Source: Canna indica | Taxonomy: Eukaryota > Streptophyta > Magnoliopsida > Zingiberales > Cannaceae | Length of the DNA: 64,000 nt | NCBI GenBank assembly: GCA_034359265.1 | Contig: CP136897.1 | Location: 37,063,501 to 37,127,500 of the forward strand | Direction of reading: 5' to 3' | Part shown: piece by piece, positions 1 through 10,183 of the stretch | Layout of the letters: every line of letters begins with the position of its first letter | Numbering within the stretch: the first letter of the stretch is position 1 | The notes under the pieces: generated by a model | Told to the model about the DNA's origin: nothing | Database searches by the model: none | The model's input: only the letters and a program-made list of their open reading frames with translations | Position numbers and translations under genes: made by a program

Positions 1-160
1 ATTTATTATTTTTCGTTTAAAACGGGCGTAACTTCGTGCATCATTGTCCGATTTCATCTTTTCACGTGGCGCTAAAAGGCGCGCGAAGAGACGAAGAAAA
101 TCACCCCGAGCTATCCCTCGGACGCTCAACCTTATTAGCCGACGATCAGAAGTGCACGAC
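1..160 (+). other. 3' part of a spacer upstream of C1
   Basis: Partial intergenic spacer cut by the window start. It holds the G-box CACGTG at 63-68, a GA-rich stretch and the TTATTA element at -29 of C1. It is nearly identical to the spacer part before C5 (1766-1925), evidence of a duplication 1,765 bp apart. The reading frame across it is not a gene. Confidence 0.9.
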
Positions 161-279
161 GGGTGCGATCACACCAGCACTAACGCACCGGATCCCATCA
201 GAACTCCGAAGTTAAGCGTGCTTGGGCGAGAGTAGTACTAGGATGGGTGACCCCCTGGGAAGTCCTCGTGTTGCACCTT
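161..279 (+). rRNA. 5S rRNA gene C1
   Basis: Full length. The only change from the reference is T12C, just outside helix I. A nine-T terminator follows. Its downstream spacer shares GATCACCCGCG and GTAAATTAATAAG with those of C5 and C6, so these three units are recent relatives. Possibly functional. Confidence 0.97.
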
Positions 280-548
280 TTTTTTTACTACCTATTTGAT
301 TGCACGACGAGATCATTTTTTTTTACCAATCTTTCTAACCAAACGTTAAGGACGGACGACGTCATCGACATAAAATTTGGCTGTCGATCACCCGCGCGGG
401 GCCCGCCGCAACCTCTACGGCCGGCTCGATCGACCAACCGGCCCGAAAAATTAAAATTTGTAAATTAATAAGAAAAATAACATTTCATTTATTATTTTTC
501 GTTTAAAACGGGCGTAACTCCGTGCATTATTGTCCGATTTCACCTTTT

Positions 549-554
549 CACGTG
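549..554. promoter_or_regulatory. G-box core CACGTG at -98 of C2
   Basis: A perfect CACGTG, usually followed by GC, lies 93-98 bp upstream of nearly every full-length gene. It matches the plant bZIP/bHLH G-box core. Exceptions with a broken core include those near 29585, 36692, 39357, 42266, 47594 and 55635. Conservation alone does not prove a role, since spacers are homogenised as part of the unit. Confidence 0.5.
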
Positions 555-591
555 GCGCAAAAAGGTGCGCGAAGAGACGAAGAAAATGACC

Positions 592-607
592 CCGAGCTAT
601 CCCTCGG
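592..607 (+). other. Small hairpin upstream of C2
   Basis: CCGAG and CTCGG are separated by CTATCC, a 5-bp stem with 6-nt loop at -55 to -40. It recurs across the array; the central-block variant CCGAACTCTCCCTCGG disrupts it. Confidence 0.45.
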
Positions 608-617
608 ACGCTCACCC

Positions 618-623
618 TTATTA
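618..623 (+). promoter_or_regulatory. TATA-like element TTATTA at -29 of C2
   Basis: TTATTA at -29 to -24 sits where plant 5S genes carry their TATA-like box, and a C is found at -1 (base 646), as in other plants. Variants in the array are TTATTG (for example before C16, C37, C129, C131), TTATTT (before the remnants C76 and C87) and TTATTAT (before C79). The -12 GC of Arabidopsis is not present in the same place. Confidence 0.7.
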
Positions 624-646
624 GCCGACGATCAGAAGTGCATCAC

Positions 647-765
647 GGGTGCGATCATACCAGCACTAACGCACCGGATCCCATCAGAACTCCGAAGTTA
701 AGCGTGCTTGGGCGAGAGTAGTACTAGGATGGGTGACCCCCTGGGAAGTCCTCGTGTTGCACCTT
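647..765 (+). rRNA. 5S rRNA gene C2 (reference, consensus-perfect copy)
   Basis: Encodes the 5S RNA of the cytosolic large ribosomal subunit, transcribed by RNA polymerase III and bound by TFIIIA and ribosomal protein uL18. The copy matches the array consensus at every position and folds as expected: helix I from GGTGCGA with the 3' TTGCACC, helix III CGGA with TCCG, helix IV CTAGG with CCTGG. Box A, intermediate element and box C are intact, a TATA-like box lies at -29, C at -1, and nine T residues follow. It is the best candidate in the window for a working gene. The next locus, C3, is truncated and only 200 bp downstream. Confidence 0.98.
696..743 (+). promoter_or_regulatory. Internal control region of C2 (box A, IE, box C)
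   Basis: By position in other eukaryotic 5S genes: box A nt 50-64 (AGTTAAGCGTGCTTG, 696-710), intermediate element nt 67-72 (713-718) and box C nt 80-97 (726-743). This is where TFIIIA binds. The same span is present in all full-length copies, but several classes carry changes in it, notably the C98/C103/C111/C118 class with two 1-nt deletions in box C. Confidence 0.8.
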
Positions 766-772
766 TTTTTTT
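764..772 (+). terminator. Pol III T-run terminator of C2
   Basis: Nine T residues directly follow GCACC. Runs are usually 8-10 T; the G48T/C95G class tends to have ten. Interrupted versions (CTTGTTTTTTT, CCTTTTTTATT) are common in the central block and at C9. Confidence 0.85.
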
Positions 773-801
773 ACTACCTATTTGATTGCACGACGAGATC
801 A

Positions 802-809
802 TTTTTTTT
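802..809 (+). terminator. Second T run downstream of C2
   Basis: Eight T residues after GAGATCA, about 30 bp beyond the first run, recur in nearly every spacer and could act as a backup terminator. Confidence 0.45.
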
Positions 810-839
810 ACCAATCTTTCTAACCAAACGTTAAGGACG

Positions 840-851
840 GACGACGTCGTC
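840..851. other. Perfect 12-bp palindrome GACGACGTCGTC in spacer
   Basis: Self-complementary and present in most spacers of the 0-31 and 53-64 kb parts. Decayed forms (GACGACGTCATC, GACGATGTCGTC, GACGACATCGTC) differ by CG-site transitions. No function is known to me. Confidence 0.6.
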
Positions 852-965
852 GACATAAAATTTGGCTGTGGATCGCCCGCGCGGGGCCTGCCGCAACCTC
901 TACGGCCGGCTCGATCGACCAACCAACCCGAAAAATTAAAATTTATAAATAAATAAGAGAAATAA

Positions 966-1075
966 CATACCAGCACTAACGCACCGGATCTCATCAGAAC
1001 TCTGAATTTAAGCGTGCTTGGGCGAGAGTAGTACTAGGATGGGTCACCCCCTGGGAAGTCCTCGTGTTGCACCTT
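966..1075 (+). pseudogene. 5'-truncated 5S gene C3
   Basis: Lacks nt 1-9. Spacer sequence AAATAA runs straight into CATACCAGC, so a spacer CAT was joined to the CAT at nt 10-12, deleting about 175 bp including the upstream promoter. It carries the signature C35T, C47T and G51T shared by 12 truncated loci, plus G89C. Box A onward is mostly present, but helix I cannot form. Confidence 0.93.
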
Positions 1076-1440
1076 TTTTTTTACTACCAATTTGATTGCA
1101 CGACGAGATCATTTTTTTTACCAATCATTCTAACCAAACGTTAAGGACGGACGACGTCGTGGACATAAAATTTGGCTGTCGATCGCCCGCGCGGGGCCCA
1201 CCGCAAACTCTACGGCCGGCTCGATCGACCAATCGACCCGAAAAATTAAATTTGTAAATAAATAAGAAATATAACATTTCAATTATTATTTTTCGTTTAA
1301 AACGGGCGTAACTCCGTGCATTATTGTCCGATTTCAGCTTTTCACGTGGCGCTAAAAGGCGCGCCAAGAGACGAAGAAAATGACCCCGAGCTATCCCTCG
1401 GACGCTCACCCTTATTAGCCGACGATCAGAATTGCATCAC

Positions 1441-1559
1441 GAGTGCGATCATACCAGCACTAACGCACCGTATCCCATCAGAACTCCGAAGTTAAGCGTG
1501 CTTGCGCGAGAGTAGTACTATGATGGGTGACCCCCTTGGAAGTCCTCGTGTTGCACCTT
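1441..1559 (+). rRNA. 5S rRNA gene C4, degenerate
   Basis: G2A, G31T, G65C, G81T, G97T. G2A breaks helix I, G31T helix III and G81T helix IV, so a working RNA is unlikely. Confidence 0.92.
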
Positions 1560-1925
1560 TTGTTTTACTACCTATTTGATTGCACGACGAGATCATTTTT
1601 TTTAGCAATCTTTCTAACCAAACGTTAAGGACGGACGACGTCATCGACATAAAATTTGGCTGTCGATCGCCCGCGCGGGGCCCGCCGCAACCTCTATGGC
1701 CGGCTCGATCGACCAACCGGCCCGAAAAATTAAAATTTGTAAATAAATAAGAAAAATAACATTTCATTTATTATTTTTCGTTTAAAACGGGCGTAACTTC
1801 GTGCATCATTGTCCGATTTCATCTTTTCACGTGGCGCTAAAAGGCGCGCGAAGAGACGAAGAAAATCACCCCGAGCTATCCCTCGGACGCTCAACCTTAT
1901 TAGCCGACGATCAGAAGTGCACGAC

Positions 1926-2044
1926 GGGTGCGATCATACCAGCACTAACGCACCAGATCCCATCAGAACTCCGAAGTTAAGCGTGCTTGGGCGAGAGTAG
2001 TACTAGGATGGGTGACCCCCTGGGAAGTCCTCGTGTTGCACCTT
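1926..2044 (+). rRNA. 5S rRNA gene C5
   Basis: Only G30A, a CG-site transition that turns the G30-C47 pair of helix III into A-C. Its flanks on both sides match those of C1. Confidence 0.96.
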
Positions 2045-2410
2045 TTTTTTTACTACCTATTTGATTGCACGACGAGATCATTTTTTTTACCAATCTTTCT
2101 AACCAAACGTTAAGGACGGACGACGTCATCGACATAAAATTTGGCTGTCGATCACCCGCGCGGGGCCCGCCGCAACCTCTACGGCCGGCTCGATCGACCA
2201 ACCGGCCCGAAAAATTAAAATTTGTAAATTAATAAGAAAAATAACATTTCATTTATTATTTTTCGTTTAAAACGGGCGTAACTTCGTGCATCATTGTCCG
2301 ATTTCATCTTTTCACGTGGCGCTAAAAGGCGCGCGAAGAGACGAAGAAAATCACCCCGAGCTATCCCTCGGACGCTCAAACTTATTAGCCGACGATCAGA
2401 AGTGCACGAC

Positions 2411-2529
2411 GAGTGCGATCATACCAGCACTAACGCACCGGATCCCATCAGAACTCCGAAGTTAAGCGTGCTTGGGCGAGAGTAGTACTAGGATGGGTGA
2501 CCCCCTGGGAAGTCCTCGTGTTGCACCTT
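2411..2529 (+). rRNA. 5S rRNA gene C6
   Basis: Only G2A, which weakens the base of helix I. Spacer nearly identical to that of C5 (adjacent unit duplication). Confidence 0.96.
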
Positions 2530-2895
2530 TTTTTTTACTACCTATTTGATTGCACGACGAGATCATTTTTTTTACCAATCTTTCTAACCAAACGTTAAGG
2601 ACGGACGACGTCATCGACATAAAATTTGGCTGTCGATCACCCGCGCGGGGCCCGCCGCAACCTCTACGGCCGGCTCGATCGACCAACCGGCCCGAAAAAT
2701 TAAAATTTGTAAATTAATAAGAAAAATAACATTTCATTTATTATTTTTCGTTTAAAACGGGCGTAACTTCGTGCATCATTGTCCGATTTCATCTTTTCAC
2801 GTGGCGCTAAAAGGCGCGGGAAGAGACGAAGAAAATCACCCCGAGCTATCCCTCGAACGCTCAAACTTATTAGCCGACGATCAGAAGTGCACGAC

Positions 2896-3014
2896 GAGTG
2901 CGATCATACCAGCACTAACGCACCGGATCCCATCAGAACTCCGAAGTTAAGCGTGCTTGGGCGAGAGTAGTACTATGATGGGTGACCCCCTGGGAAGTCC
3001 TCGTGTTGCACCTT
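2896..3014 (+). rRNA. 5S rRNA gene C7
   Basis: G2A and G81T. It shares G2A with C6; G81T breaks the G81-C95 pair. From its spacer on, the AAGAAATATAAC type starts and runs to about 20 kb. Confidence 0.95.
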
Positions 3015-3380
3015 TTTTTTTACTACCTATTTGATTGCACGACGAGATCATTTTTTTTACCAATCTTTCTAACCAAACGTTAAGGACGGACGACGTCGTC
3101 AACATAAAATTTGGCTGTCGATCGCCCGCGCAGGGCCCGCCGCAACCTCTACCGCCGGCTCGATCGACCAACCGATCCGAAAAATTAAAATTTGTAAATA
3201 AATAAGAAATATAACATTTCAATTATTATTTTTCGTTTAAAACGGGCGTAACTCCGTGCATTATTGTCCGATTTCAGCTTTTCACGTGGCGCTAAAAGGC
3301 GCGCGAAGAGACGAAGAAAATGACCCCGAGCTATCCCTCGGACGCTCACCCTTATTGTCCGACGATCAGAATTGCATGAT

Positions 3381-3499
3381 GGGTGCGATCATACCAGCAC
3401 TAATGCACCGGATCCCATCAGAACTTCGAAGTTAAGCGTGCTTGGCCGAGAGTAGTACTACGATGGGTGACCCCTTGGGAAGTCCTCGTGTTGCACCTT
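3381..3499 (+). rRNA. 5S rRNA gene C8, degenerate
   Basis: C24T, C46T, G66C, G81C, C95T. The G81C/C95T pair would be C-U, breaking helix IV. TATA-like element is TTATTG. Confidence 0.93.
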
Positions 3500-3865
3500 T
3501 TTTTTTACTACCTATTTGATTGCATGACGAGATCATTTTTTTTACCTTTCTTTCTAACCAAACGTTAAGGACGGACGACGTCGTCGACATAAAATTTGGC
3601 TGTCGATCGCCCGCGCGGGGCCCGCCGCAACCTCTACGGCCGGCTCGATCGACCAACCGATCCGAAAAATTAAAATTTATAAATAAATAAGAAATATAAC
3701 ATTTCAATTATTATTTTTCGTTTTAAACGGGCGTAACTCCGAGCATTATTGTCCGATTTCACCTTTTCACGTGGCATTAAAAGGTGCGCGAAGAGACGAA
3801 GAAAATGACCCCGAGCTATCCCTCGGACGCTCACCCTTATTAGCCGACGATCAGAAGTGCATGAC

Positions 3866-3984
3866 GGGTGCGATCATACCAGCACTAACGCATCGGAACC
3901 CATCAGAACTCCGAAGTTAAGCGAGCTTGGGCGAGAGTAGTACTAGGATGGGTGACCCCCTGGGAAGTCCTCGTGTTGCACCTT
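3866..3984 (+). rRNA. 5S rRNA gene C9
   Basis: C28T, T33A and T59A (inside box A). The terminator run is interrupted (six T, A, two T). Confidence 0.94.
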
Positions 3985-4349
3985 TTTTATTACTACCTAT
4001 TTGATTGCACGACGAGATCATTTTTTTTACCAATCTTTCTAACCAAACGTTAAGGACGGACGACGTCGTCGACATAAAATTTGGCTGTCGATCGCCCGCG
4101 CAGGGCCCGCCGCAACCTCTACGGCCGGCTCGATCGACCAACCGATCCGAAAAATTAAAATTTGTAAATAAATAAGAAATATAACATTTCAATTATTATT
4201 TTTCGTTTAAAACGGGCGTAACTCCGTGCATTATTGTCCGATTACAGCTTTTCACGTGGCCTAAAAGGCGCGCGAAGAGACGAAGAAAATGACCCCGAGC
4301 AATCCCTCGGACGCTCACCCTTATTAGCCGACAATCAGAATTGCATCGT

Positions 4350-4468
4350 GGGTGCGATCATACCAGCACTAACGCACCGGATTCCATCAGAACTCCTAAG
4401 TTAAGCGTGCTTGGGCGAGAGTAGTACTAGGATTGGTGACCCCATGGGAAGTCCTCGTGTTGCACCTT
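4350..4468 (+). rRNA. 5S rRNA gene C10
   Basis: C34T, G48T, G85T, C95A. Relative of the G48T/C95G class with A instead of G at 95; both helix III and helix IV lose a pair. Confidence 0.94.
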
Positions 4469-4835
4469 TTTTTTTTACAACCTATTTGATTGCACGACGA
4501 GATCATTTTTTTTACCAATCTTTTTAACCAAACGTTAAGGACGGACGACGTCGTCGACATAAAATTTGGATGTCGATCGCCCGCGCAGGGCCCGCCGCAA
4601 CCTCTACGGCCGGCTCGATCGACCAACCGATCCGAAAAATTAAAATTTGTAAATAAATAAGAAATATAACATTTCAATTATTATTTTTCGTTTAAAACGG
4701 GCGTAACTCCGTGCATTATTGTCCGATTTCAGCTTTTCACGTGGCGCTAAAAGGCGCGCGAAGAGACGAAGAAAATGACCCCGAGCTATCCCTCGGAAGC
4801 TCACCCTTATTAGCCGACGATCAGAAGTGCATCAC

Positions 4836-4954
4836 GGGTGCGATCATACCAGCACTAACGCACCGGATCCCATCAGAACTCCGAAGTTAAGCGAGCTTGG
4901 GCGAGAGTAGTACTAGGATGGGTGACCCCCTGTGAAGTCCTCGTGTTGCACCTT
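4836..4954 (+). rRNA. 5S rRNA gene C11
   Basis: T59A in box A, shared with C9, and G98T in helix IV. Followed 200 bp later by truncated C12. Confidence 0.95.
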
Positions 4955-5154
4955 TTTTTTTACTACCTATTTGATTGCACGACGAGATCATTTTTTTTAC
5001 CAATCTTTCTAACCAAACGTTAAGGTCGGACGACGTCGTCGACATAAAATTTGGCTGTCGATCGCCCGCGCGGGGCCCGCCGCAACCTCTATGGCCGGCT
5101 CGATCGATCAACCGACCCGAAAAATTAAAATTTGTAAATAAATAAGAGAAATAA

Positions 5155-5264
5155 CATACCAGCACTAACGCACCGGATCTCATCAGAACTCTGAATTTAA
5201 GCGTGCTTGGGCGAGAGTAGTACTAGGATGGGTGACCCCCTGGGAAGTCCTCGTGTTGCACCTT
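5155..5264 (+). pseudogene. 5'-truncated 5S gene C12
   Basis: Same AACAT/ACC junction and C35T, C47T, G51T signature as C3, with no further change seen. Ten-T terminator. Confidence 0.93.
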
Positions 5265-5630
5265 TTTTTTTTACTACCAATTTGATTGCACGACGAGATC
5301 ATTTTTTTTACCAATCTTTCTAACCAAACGTTAAGGACGGACGACGTCGTCGACATAAAATTTGGCTGTCGATCGCCCGCGCGGGGCCCACCGCAAACTC
5401 TACGGCCGGCTCGATCGACCAACCGACCCGAAAAATTAAATTTGTAAATAAATAAGAAATATAACATTTCAATTATTATTTTTCGTTTAAAACGGGCGTA
5501 ACTCCGTGCATTATTGTCCGATTTCAGCTTTTCACGTGGCACTAAAAGGCGCGCGAAGAGACGAAGAAAATGACCCCGAGCTATCCCTCGGACGCTCACC
5601 CTTATTAGCCGACGATCAGAATTGCATCAT

Positions 5631-5749
5631 GGGTGCGATCATACCAGCACTAACGCACCGGATCCCATCAGAACTCCTAAGTTAAGCGTGCTTGGGCGAG
5701 AGTAGTACTAGGATGGGTGACCCCGTGGGAAGTCCTCGTGTTGCACCTT
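5631..5749 (+). rRNA. 5S rRNA gene C13 (G48T/C95G class)
   Basis: First clean member of a class of 19 loci with linked G48T and C95G. By the usual fold these break C29-G48 of helix III and G81-C95 of helix IV, without an opposing compensating change. The class has a ten-T terminator, usually a CGCAGGGCCC spacer variant downstream, and often GAATTGCATCATG directly upstream. It may be an amplified pseudogene lineage or a tolerated variant. Confidence 0.95.
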
Positions 5750-6116
5750 TTTTTTTTACTACCTATTTGATTGCACGACGAGATCATTTTTTTTACCAAT
5801 CTTTCTAACCAAACATTAAGGACGGACGACGTCGTCGACATAAAATTTGGCTGTCGATCTCCCGCGCAGGGCCCGCCGCAACCTCTACGGCCGGCTCGAT
5901 CGACCAACCGATCCGAAAAATTAAAATTTGTAAATAAATAAGAAATATAACATTTCAATTATTATTTTTCGTTTAAAACGGGCGTAACTCCGTGCATTAT
6001 TGTCCGATTTCAGCTTTTCACGTGGCACTAAAAGGCGCGCGAAGAGACGAAGAAAATGACCCCGAGCTATCCCTCGGACACTCACCCTTATTAGCCGACG
6101 ATCAGAATTGCATCAT

Positions 6117-6235
6117 GGGTGCGATCATACCAGCACTAACGCACCGGATCCCATCAGAACTCCTAAGTTAAGCGTGCTTGGGCGAGAGTAGTACTAGGAT
6201 GGGTGACCCCGTGGGAAGTCCTCGTGTTGCACCTT
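6117..6235 (+). rRNA. 5S rRNA gene C14 (G48T/C95G class)
   Basis: G48T and C95G only. Adjacent to C13 with nearly identical spacer, so a tandem unit duplication. Confidence 0.95.
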
Positions 6236-6600
6236 TTTTTTTTACTACCTATTTGATTGCACGACGAGATCATTTTTTTTACCAATCTTTCTAACCAAAC
6301 GTTAAGGACGGACGACGTCGTCGACATAAAATTTGGCTGTCGATCGCCCGCGCAGGGCCCGCCGCAACCTCTACGGCCGGCTCGATCGACCAACCGATCC
6401 GAAAAATTAAAATTTGTAAATAAATAAGAAAAATAACATTTCAATTATTATTTTTCGTTTAAAACGGGCGTAACTCCGTGCATTATTGTTCGATTTCAGC
6501 TTTTCACGTGGCGCTAAAAGGCGCGAAGAGACGAAGAAAATGACCCCGAGCTATCCCTCGGACGCTCACCCTTATTAGCCGACGATCAGAAGTGCATGAT

Positions 6601-6719
6601 GGGTGCGATCATACCACCACTAACGCACCAGATCCCATCAGAACTCCGAAGTTAAGCGTGCTTGGGTGAGAGTAGTACTAGGATGGGTGACCCCCTAGGA
6701 AGTCCTCGTGTTGCACCTT
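6601..6719 (+). rRNA. 5S rRNA gene C15
   Basis: G17C, G30A, C67T (intermediate element), G97A. The G17C/C67T/G97A set returns far away in C112, C119 and C124. Confidence 0.94.
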
Positions 6720-7085
6720 TTTTTTTACTACCTATTTGATTGCACGACGAGATCATTTTTTTTACCAATCTTTCTAACCAAACGTTAAGGACGGACGACG
6801 TCGTCGACATAAAATTTGGCTGCCGATCGCCCGCGCGGGGCCCGCCGCAACCTCTACGGCCGGCTCGATCGACCAACCGACCCAAAAAATTAAAATTTGT
6901 AAATAAATAAGAAAAATAACATTTCAATTATTATTTTTCGTTTAAAACGTGCGTAACTCCGTGCATTATTGTCCGATTTCAGATTTTCACGTGGCGCTAA
7001 AAGGCGCGCGAACAGACGAAGAAAATGACCCCGAGCTATCCCTCGGACGCTCACCCTTATTGGCCGACGATCAGAATTGCATCAC

Positions 7086-7204
7086 GGGTGCGATCATACC
7101 AGCACTAATGCACCGGATCCCATTAGAACTCCGAAGTTAAGCGTGCTTGGGCGAGAGTAGTACTAGGATGGGTGACCCCCTAGGAAGTCCTCGTGTTGCA
7201 CCTT
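7086..7204 (+). rRNA. 5S rRNA gene C16
   Basis: C24T, C39T, G97A: three transitions, at CG, CHG and CHG sites. G97A turns the U79-G97 wobble into U-A, so the fold is kept. Confidence 0.95.
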
Positions 7205-7570
7205 TTTTTTTACTACCTATTTGATTGCATGACGAGATCATTTTTTTTACCAATCTTTCTAACCAAATGTTAAGGACGGACGACGTCGTCGACATAAAAT
7301 TTGGCTGTCGATCGCCCACGCGGGGCCCGCCGCAACCTCTACGTCCGGCTCGATCGACCAACCGACCCGAAAAATTAAAATTTGTAAATAAATAAGAAAT
7401 ATAACATTTCAATTATTATTTTTCGTTTTAAACGGGCGTAACTCCGTGCATTATTGTCCGATTTCAGCTTTTCACGTGGCGCTAAAAGGCGCGCGAAGAG
7501 ACGAAGAAAATGACCCCGAGCTATCCCTCGGACGCTCACCCTTATTAGCCGACGATCAGAATTGCATCAT

Positions 7571-7689
7571 GGGTGCGATCATACCAGCACTAATGCACCG
7601 GATCCCATCAGAACTCCTAAGTTAAGCGTGCTTGGGCGAGAGTAGTACTAGGATGGGTGACCCCGTGGGAAGTTCTCGTGTTGCACCTT
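7571..7689 (+). rRNA. 5S rRNA gene C17 (G48T/C95G class)
   Basis: C24T, G48T, C95G, C104T. The spacer that follows has a 36-bp internal tandem duplication. Confidence 0.95.
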
Positions 7690-7697
7690 TTTTTTTT

Positions 7698-7769
7698 ACT
7701 ACCAATTTGATTGCACGACGAGATCATTTTTTTACTACCCATTTGATTGCATGACGAGATCATTTTTTT
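7698..7769 (+). repeat. 36-bp tandem duplication in the C17 spacer
   Basis: Two copies of ACTACC(A/C)ATTTGATTGC followed by A(C/T)GACGAGATCA and a T run. The second carries CCATTTGATTGCATGACG, typical of the spacers after C37, C41 and C44, so the site looks like a joint of two spacer types. Confidence 0.88.
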
Positions 7770-7926
7770 TACCAATCTTTCTAACCAAACGTTAAGGACG
7801 GACGACTTCGTCGACATAAAATTTGGTTGTGGATCGCCCGCGCGGGGCCCGCCGCAACCTCTACGGCCGGCTCGATCGACCAACCGACCCGAAAAATTAA
7901 AATTTATAAATAAATAAGAGAAATAA

Positions 7927-8036
7927 CATACCAGCACTAACGCACCGGATCTCATCAGAACTCTGAATTTAAGCGTGCTTGGGCGAGAGTAGTACTAAGA
8001 TGGGTGACCCCCTGGGAAGTCCTCGTGTTGCACCTT
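7927..8036 (+). pseudogene. 5'-truncated 5S gene C18
   Basis: Truncation junction and C35T/C47T/G51T signature as in C3, plus G81A. Confidence 0.93.
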
Positions 8037-8044
8037 TTTTTTTT

Positions 8045-8116
8045 ACTACCAATTTGATTGCACGACGAGATCATTTTTTTACTACCCATTTGATTGCATG
8101 ACGAGATCATTTTTTT
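8045..8116 (+). repeat. 36-bp tandem duplication in the C18 spacer
   Basis: Same duplication as at 7698, so it predates or followed copying between units. Confidence 0.88.
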
Positions 8117-8439
8117 TACCAATCTTTCTAACCAAACGTTAAGGACGGACGACGTCGTCGACATAAAATTTGGCTGTCGATCGCCCGCGCGGGGCCCGCC
8201 GCAACCTCTACGGCCGGCTCGATCGACCATCCGGCCCGAAAAATTAAAATTTGTAAATAAATAAGAAAAATAACATTTCATTTATTATTTTTCGTTTAAA
8301 ACGGGCGTAACTTCGTGCATCATTGTCCGATTTCATCTTTTCACGTGGCGCTAAAAGGCGCGCGAAGAGACGAAGAAAATCACCCCGAGCTATCCCTCGG
8401 ACGCTCACCCTTATTAGCCGACGATCAGAATTGCATCAT

Positions 8440-8558
8440 GGGTGCGATCATACCAGCACTAACGCACCGGATCCCATCAGAACTCCTAAGTTAAGCGTGC
8501 TTGGGCGAGAGTAGTACTAGGATGGGTGACCCTGTGGGAAGTCCTCGTGTTGCACCTT
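8440..8558 (+). rRNA. 5S rRNA gene C19 (G48T/C95G class)
   Basis: G48T, C94T, C95G. Confidence 0.95.
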
Positions 8559-8925
8559 TTTTTTTTACTACCTATTTGATTGCACGACGAGATCATTTTT
8601 TTTACCAATCTTTCTAACCAAACGTTAAGGACGGACGATGTCGTCGACATAAAATTTGGCTGTCGATCTCCCGCGCAGGGCCCGCCGCAACCTCTACGGC
8701 CGGCTCGATCGACCAACCGATCCGAAAAATTAAAATTTGTAAATAAATAAGAAATATAACATTTCAATTATTATTTTTCGTTTAAAACGGGCGTAACTCC
8801 GTGCATTATTGTCCGATTTCAGCTTTTCACGTGGCGCTAAAAGGTGCGCGAAGAGACGAAGAAAATGACCCCGAGCTATCCCTCGGACGCTCACCCTTAT
8901 TAGCCGACGATCAGAATTGCATGAT

Positions 8926-9044
8926 GGGTGCGATCATACCAGCACTAACGCGCTGGATCCCATAAGAACTCCGAAGTTAAGCGTGCTTGGGCGAGAGTAG
9001 TACTAGGATGGGTGACCCTCTGGGAAGTCCTCGTGTTGCACCTT
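8926..9044 (+). rRNA. 5S rRNA gene C20
   Basis: A27G, C29T, C39A, C94T. C29T leaves a U-G wobble with G48. Confidence 0.94.
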
Positions 9045-9244
9045 TTTTTTTACTACCTATTTGATTGCACGACGAGATCATTTTTTTTACCAATCTTTCT
9101 AACCAAACGTTAAGGACGGACGACGTCGTCGACATAAAATTTGGCTGTGGATCGCCCGCGCGGGGCCCGCCGCAACCTCTACGGCCGGCTCGATCGACCA
9201 ACCGACCCGAAAAATTAAAATTTATAAATAAATAAGAGAAATAA

Positions 9245-9354
9245 CATACCAGCACTAACGCACCGGATCTCATCAGAACTCTGAATTTAAGCGTGCTTGG
9301 GCGAGAGTAGTACTAGGATGGGTGACCCCCTGGGAAGTCCTCGTGTTGCACCTT
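9245..9354 (+). pseudogene. 5'-truncated 5S gene C21
   Basis: Signature truncated copy with no extra change. It is followed by another truncated copy, C22: two short units in tandem. Confidence 0.93.
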
Positions 9355-9362
9355 TTTTTTTT

Positions 9363-9434
9363 ACTACCAATTTGATTGCACGACGAGATCATTTTTTTAC
9401 TACCCATTTGATTGCATGACGAGATCATTTTTTT
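9363..9434 (+). repeat. 36-bp tandem duplication in the C21 spacer
   Basis: Third occurrence of the doubled ACTACC...TTTTTTT segment. Confidence 0.88.
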
Positions 9435-9591
9435 TACCAATCTTTCTAACCAAACGTTAAGGACGGACGACGTCGTCGACATAAAATTTGGCTGTGGATC
9501 GCCCGCGCGGGGCTCGCCGCAACCTCTACGGCCGGCTCGATCGACCAACCGACCCGAAAAATTAAAATTTGTAAATAAATAAGAGAAATAA

Positions 9592-9701
9592 CATACCAGC
9601 ACTAACGCACCGGATCTCATCAGAACTCTGAATTTAAGCGTGCTTGGGCGAGAGTAGTACTAGGATGGGTGACCCCCTGGGAAGTCCTCGTGTTGCACCT
9701 T
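9592..9701 (+). pseudogene. 5'-truncated 5S gene C22
   Basis: Signature truncated copy with no extra change; its spacer (CCACCGCAAACTC type) is full length upstream of C23. Confidence 0.93.
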
Positions 9702-10067
9702 TTTTTTTTACTACCAATTTGATTGCACGACGAGATCATTTTTTTTACCAATCTTTCTAACCAAACGTTAAGGACGGACGACGTCGTCGACATAAAATTT
9801 GGCTGTCGATCGCCCGCGCGGGGCCCACCGCAAACTCTACGGCCGGCTCGATCGACCAACCGACCCGAAAAATTAAATTTGTAAATAAATAAGAAATATA
9901 ACATTTCAATTATTATTTTTCGTTTAAAACGGGCGTAACTCCGTGCATTATTGTCCGATTTTAGCTTTTCACGTGGCGCTAAAAGGCGCGCGAAGAGACG
10001 AAGAAAATGACCCCGAGCTATCCCTCGGACGCTCACCCTTATTAGCCGACGATCAAAATTGCATCAT

Positions 10068-10183
10068 GGGTGCGATCATATCACTAACGCACCGGATCCC
10101 ATCAGAACTCCTAAGTTAAGCGTGCTTGGGCGAGAGTAGTACTAGGATGGGTGACCCCGTGGGAAGTCCTCGTGTTGCACCTT
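10068..10183 (+). rRNA. 5S rRNA gene C23 (G48T/C95G class, 3-nt deletion)
   Basis: G48T and C95G, plus loss of 3 nt within nt 14-18 (ATATCACTAAC in place of ATACCAGCACTAAC). Its duplicate C30 lacks the deletion, so the deletion came after the duplication. Confidence 0.93.

Larger units (their letters stand above)
280..646 (+). other. 5S intergenic spacer, representative (about 366 bp)
   Basis: Representative of the spacers between all full units. In order it holds: the terminator T run; a second T run about 35 bp on; a conserved stretch (CTAACCAAACGTTAAGG) leading into a near-palindromic GACGACGTC(G/A)TC; a CG-rich island with CCCGCGCGGG and CGGCCGGCTCGATCGACC; an AT-rich stretch with TAAATAAATAAG; then CGTTTAAAACGGGCGTAAC, the G-box CACGTG, a GA-rich stretch, a CCGAG/CTCGG hairpin and the upstream promoter elements of the next gene. 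I see no gene here; reading frames of 60-139 codons on both strands simply recur with the unit and contain gene sequence read in reverse. Confidence 0.93.

Noticed and set aside
44..235. Plus-strand frames of 63-73 codons (MSDFIFSRG, MHYCPIS types)
   Set aside because: They lie in the upstream spacer and run into the 5S gene; stops and frameshifts vary freely between units. No start context, homology or other support.
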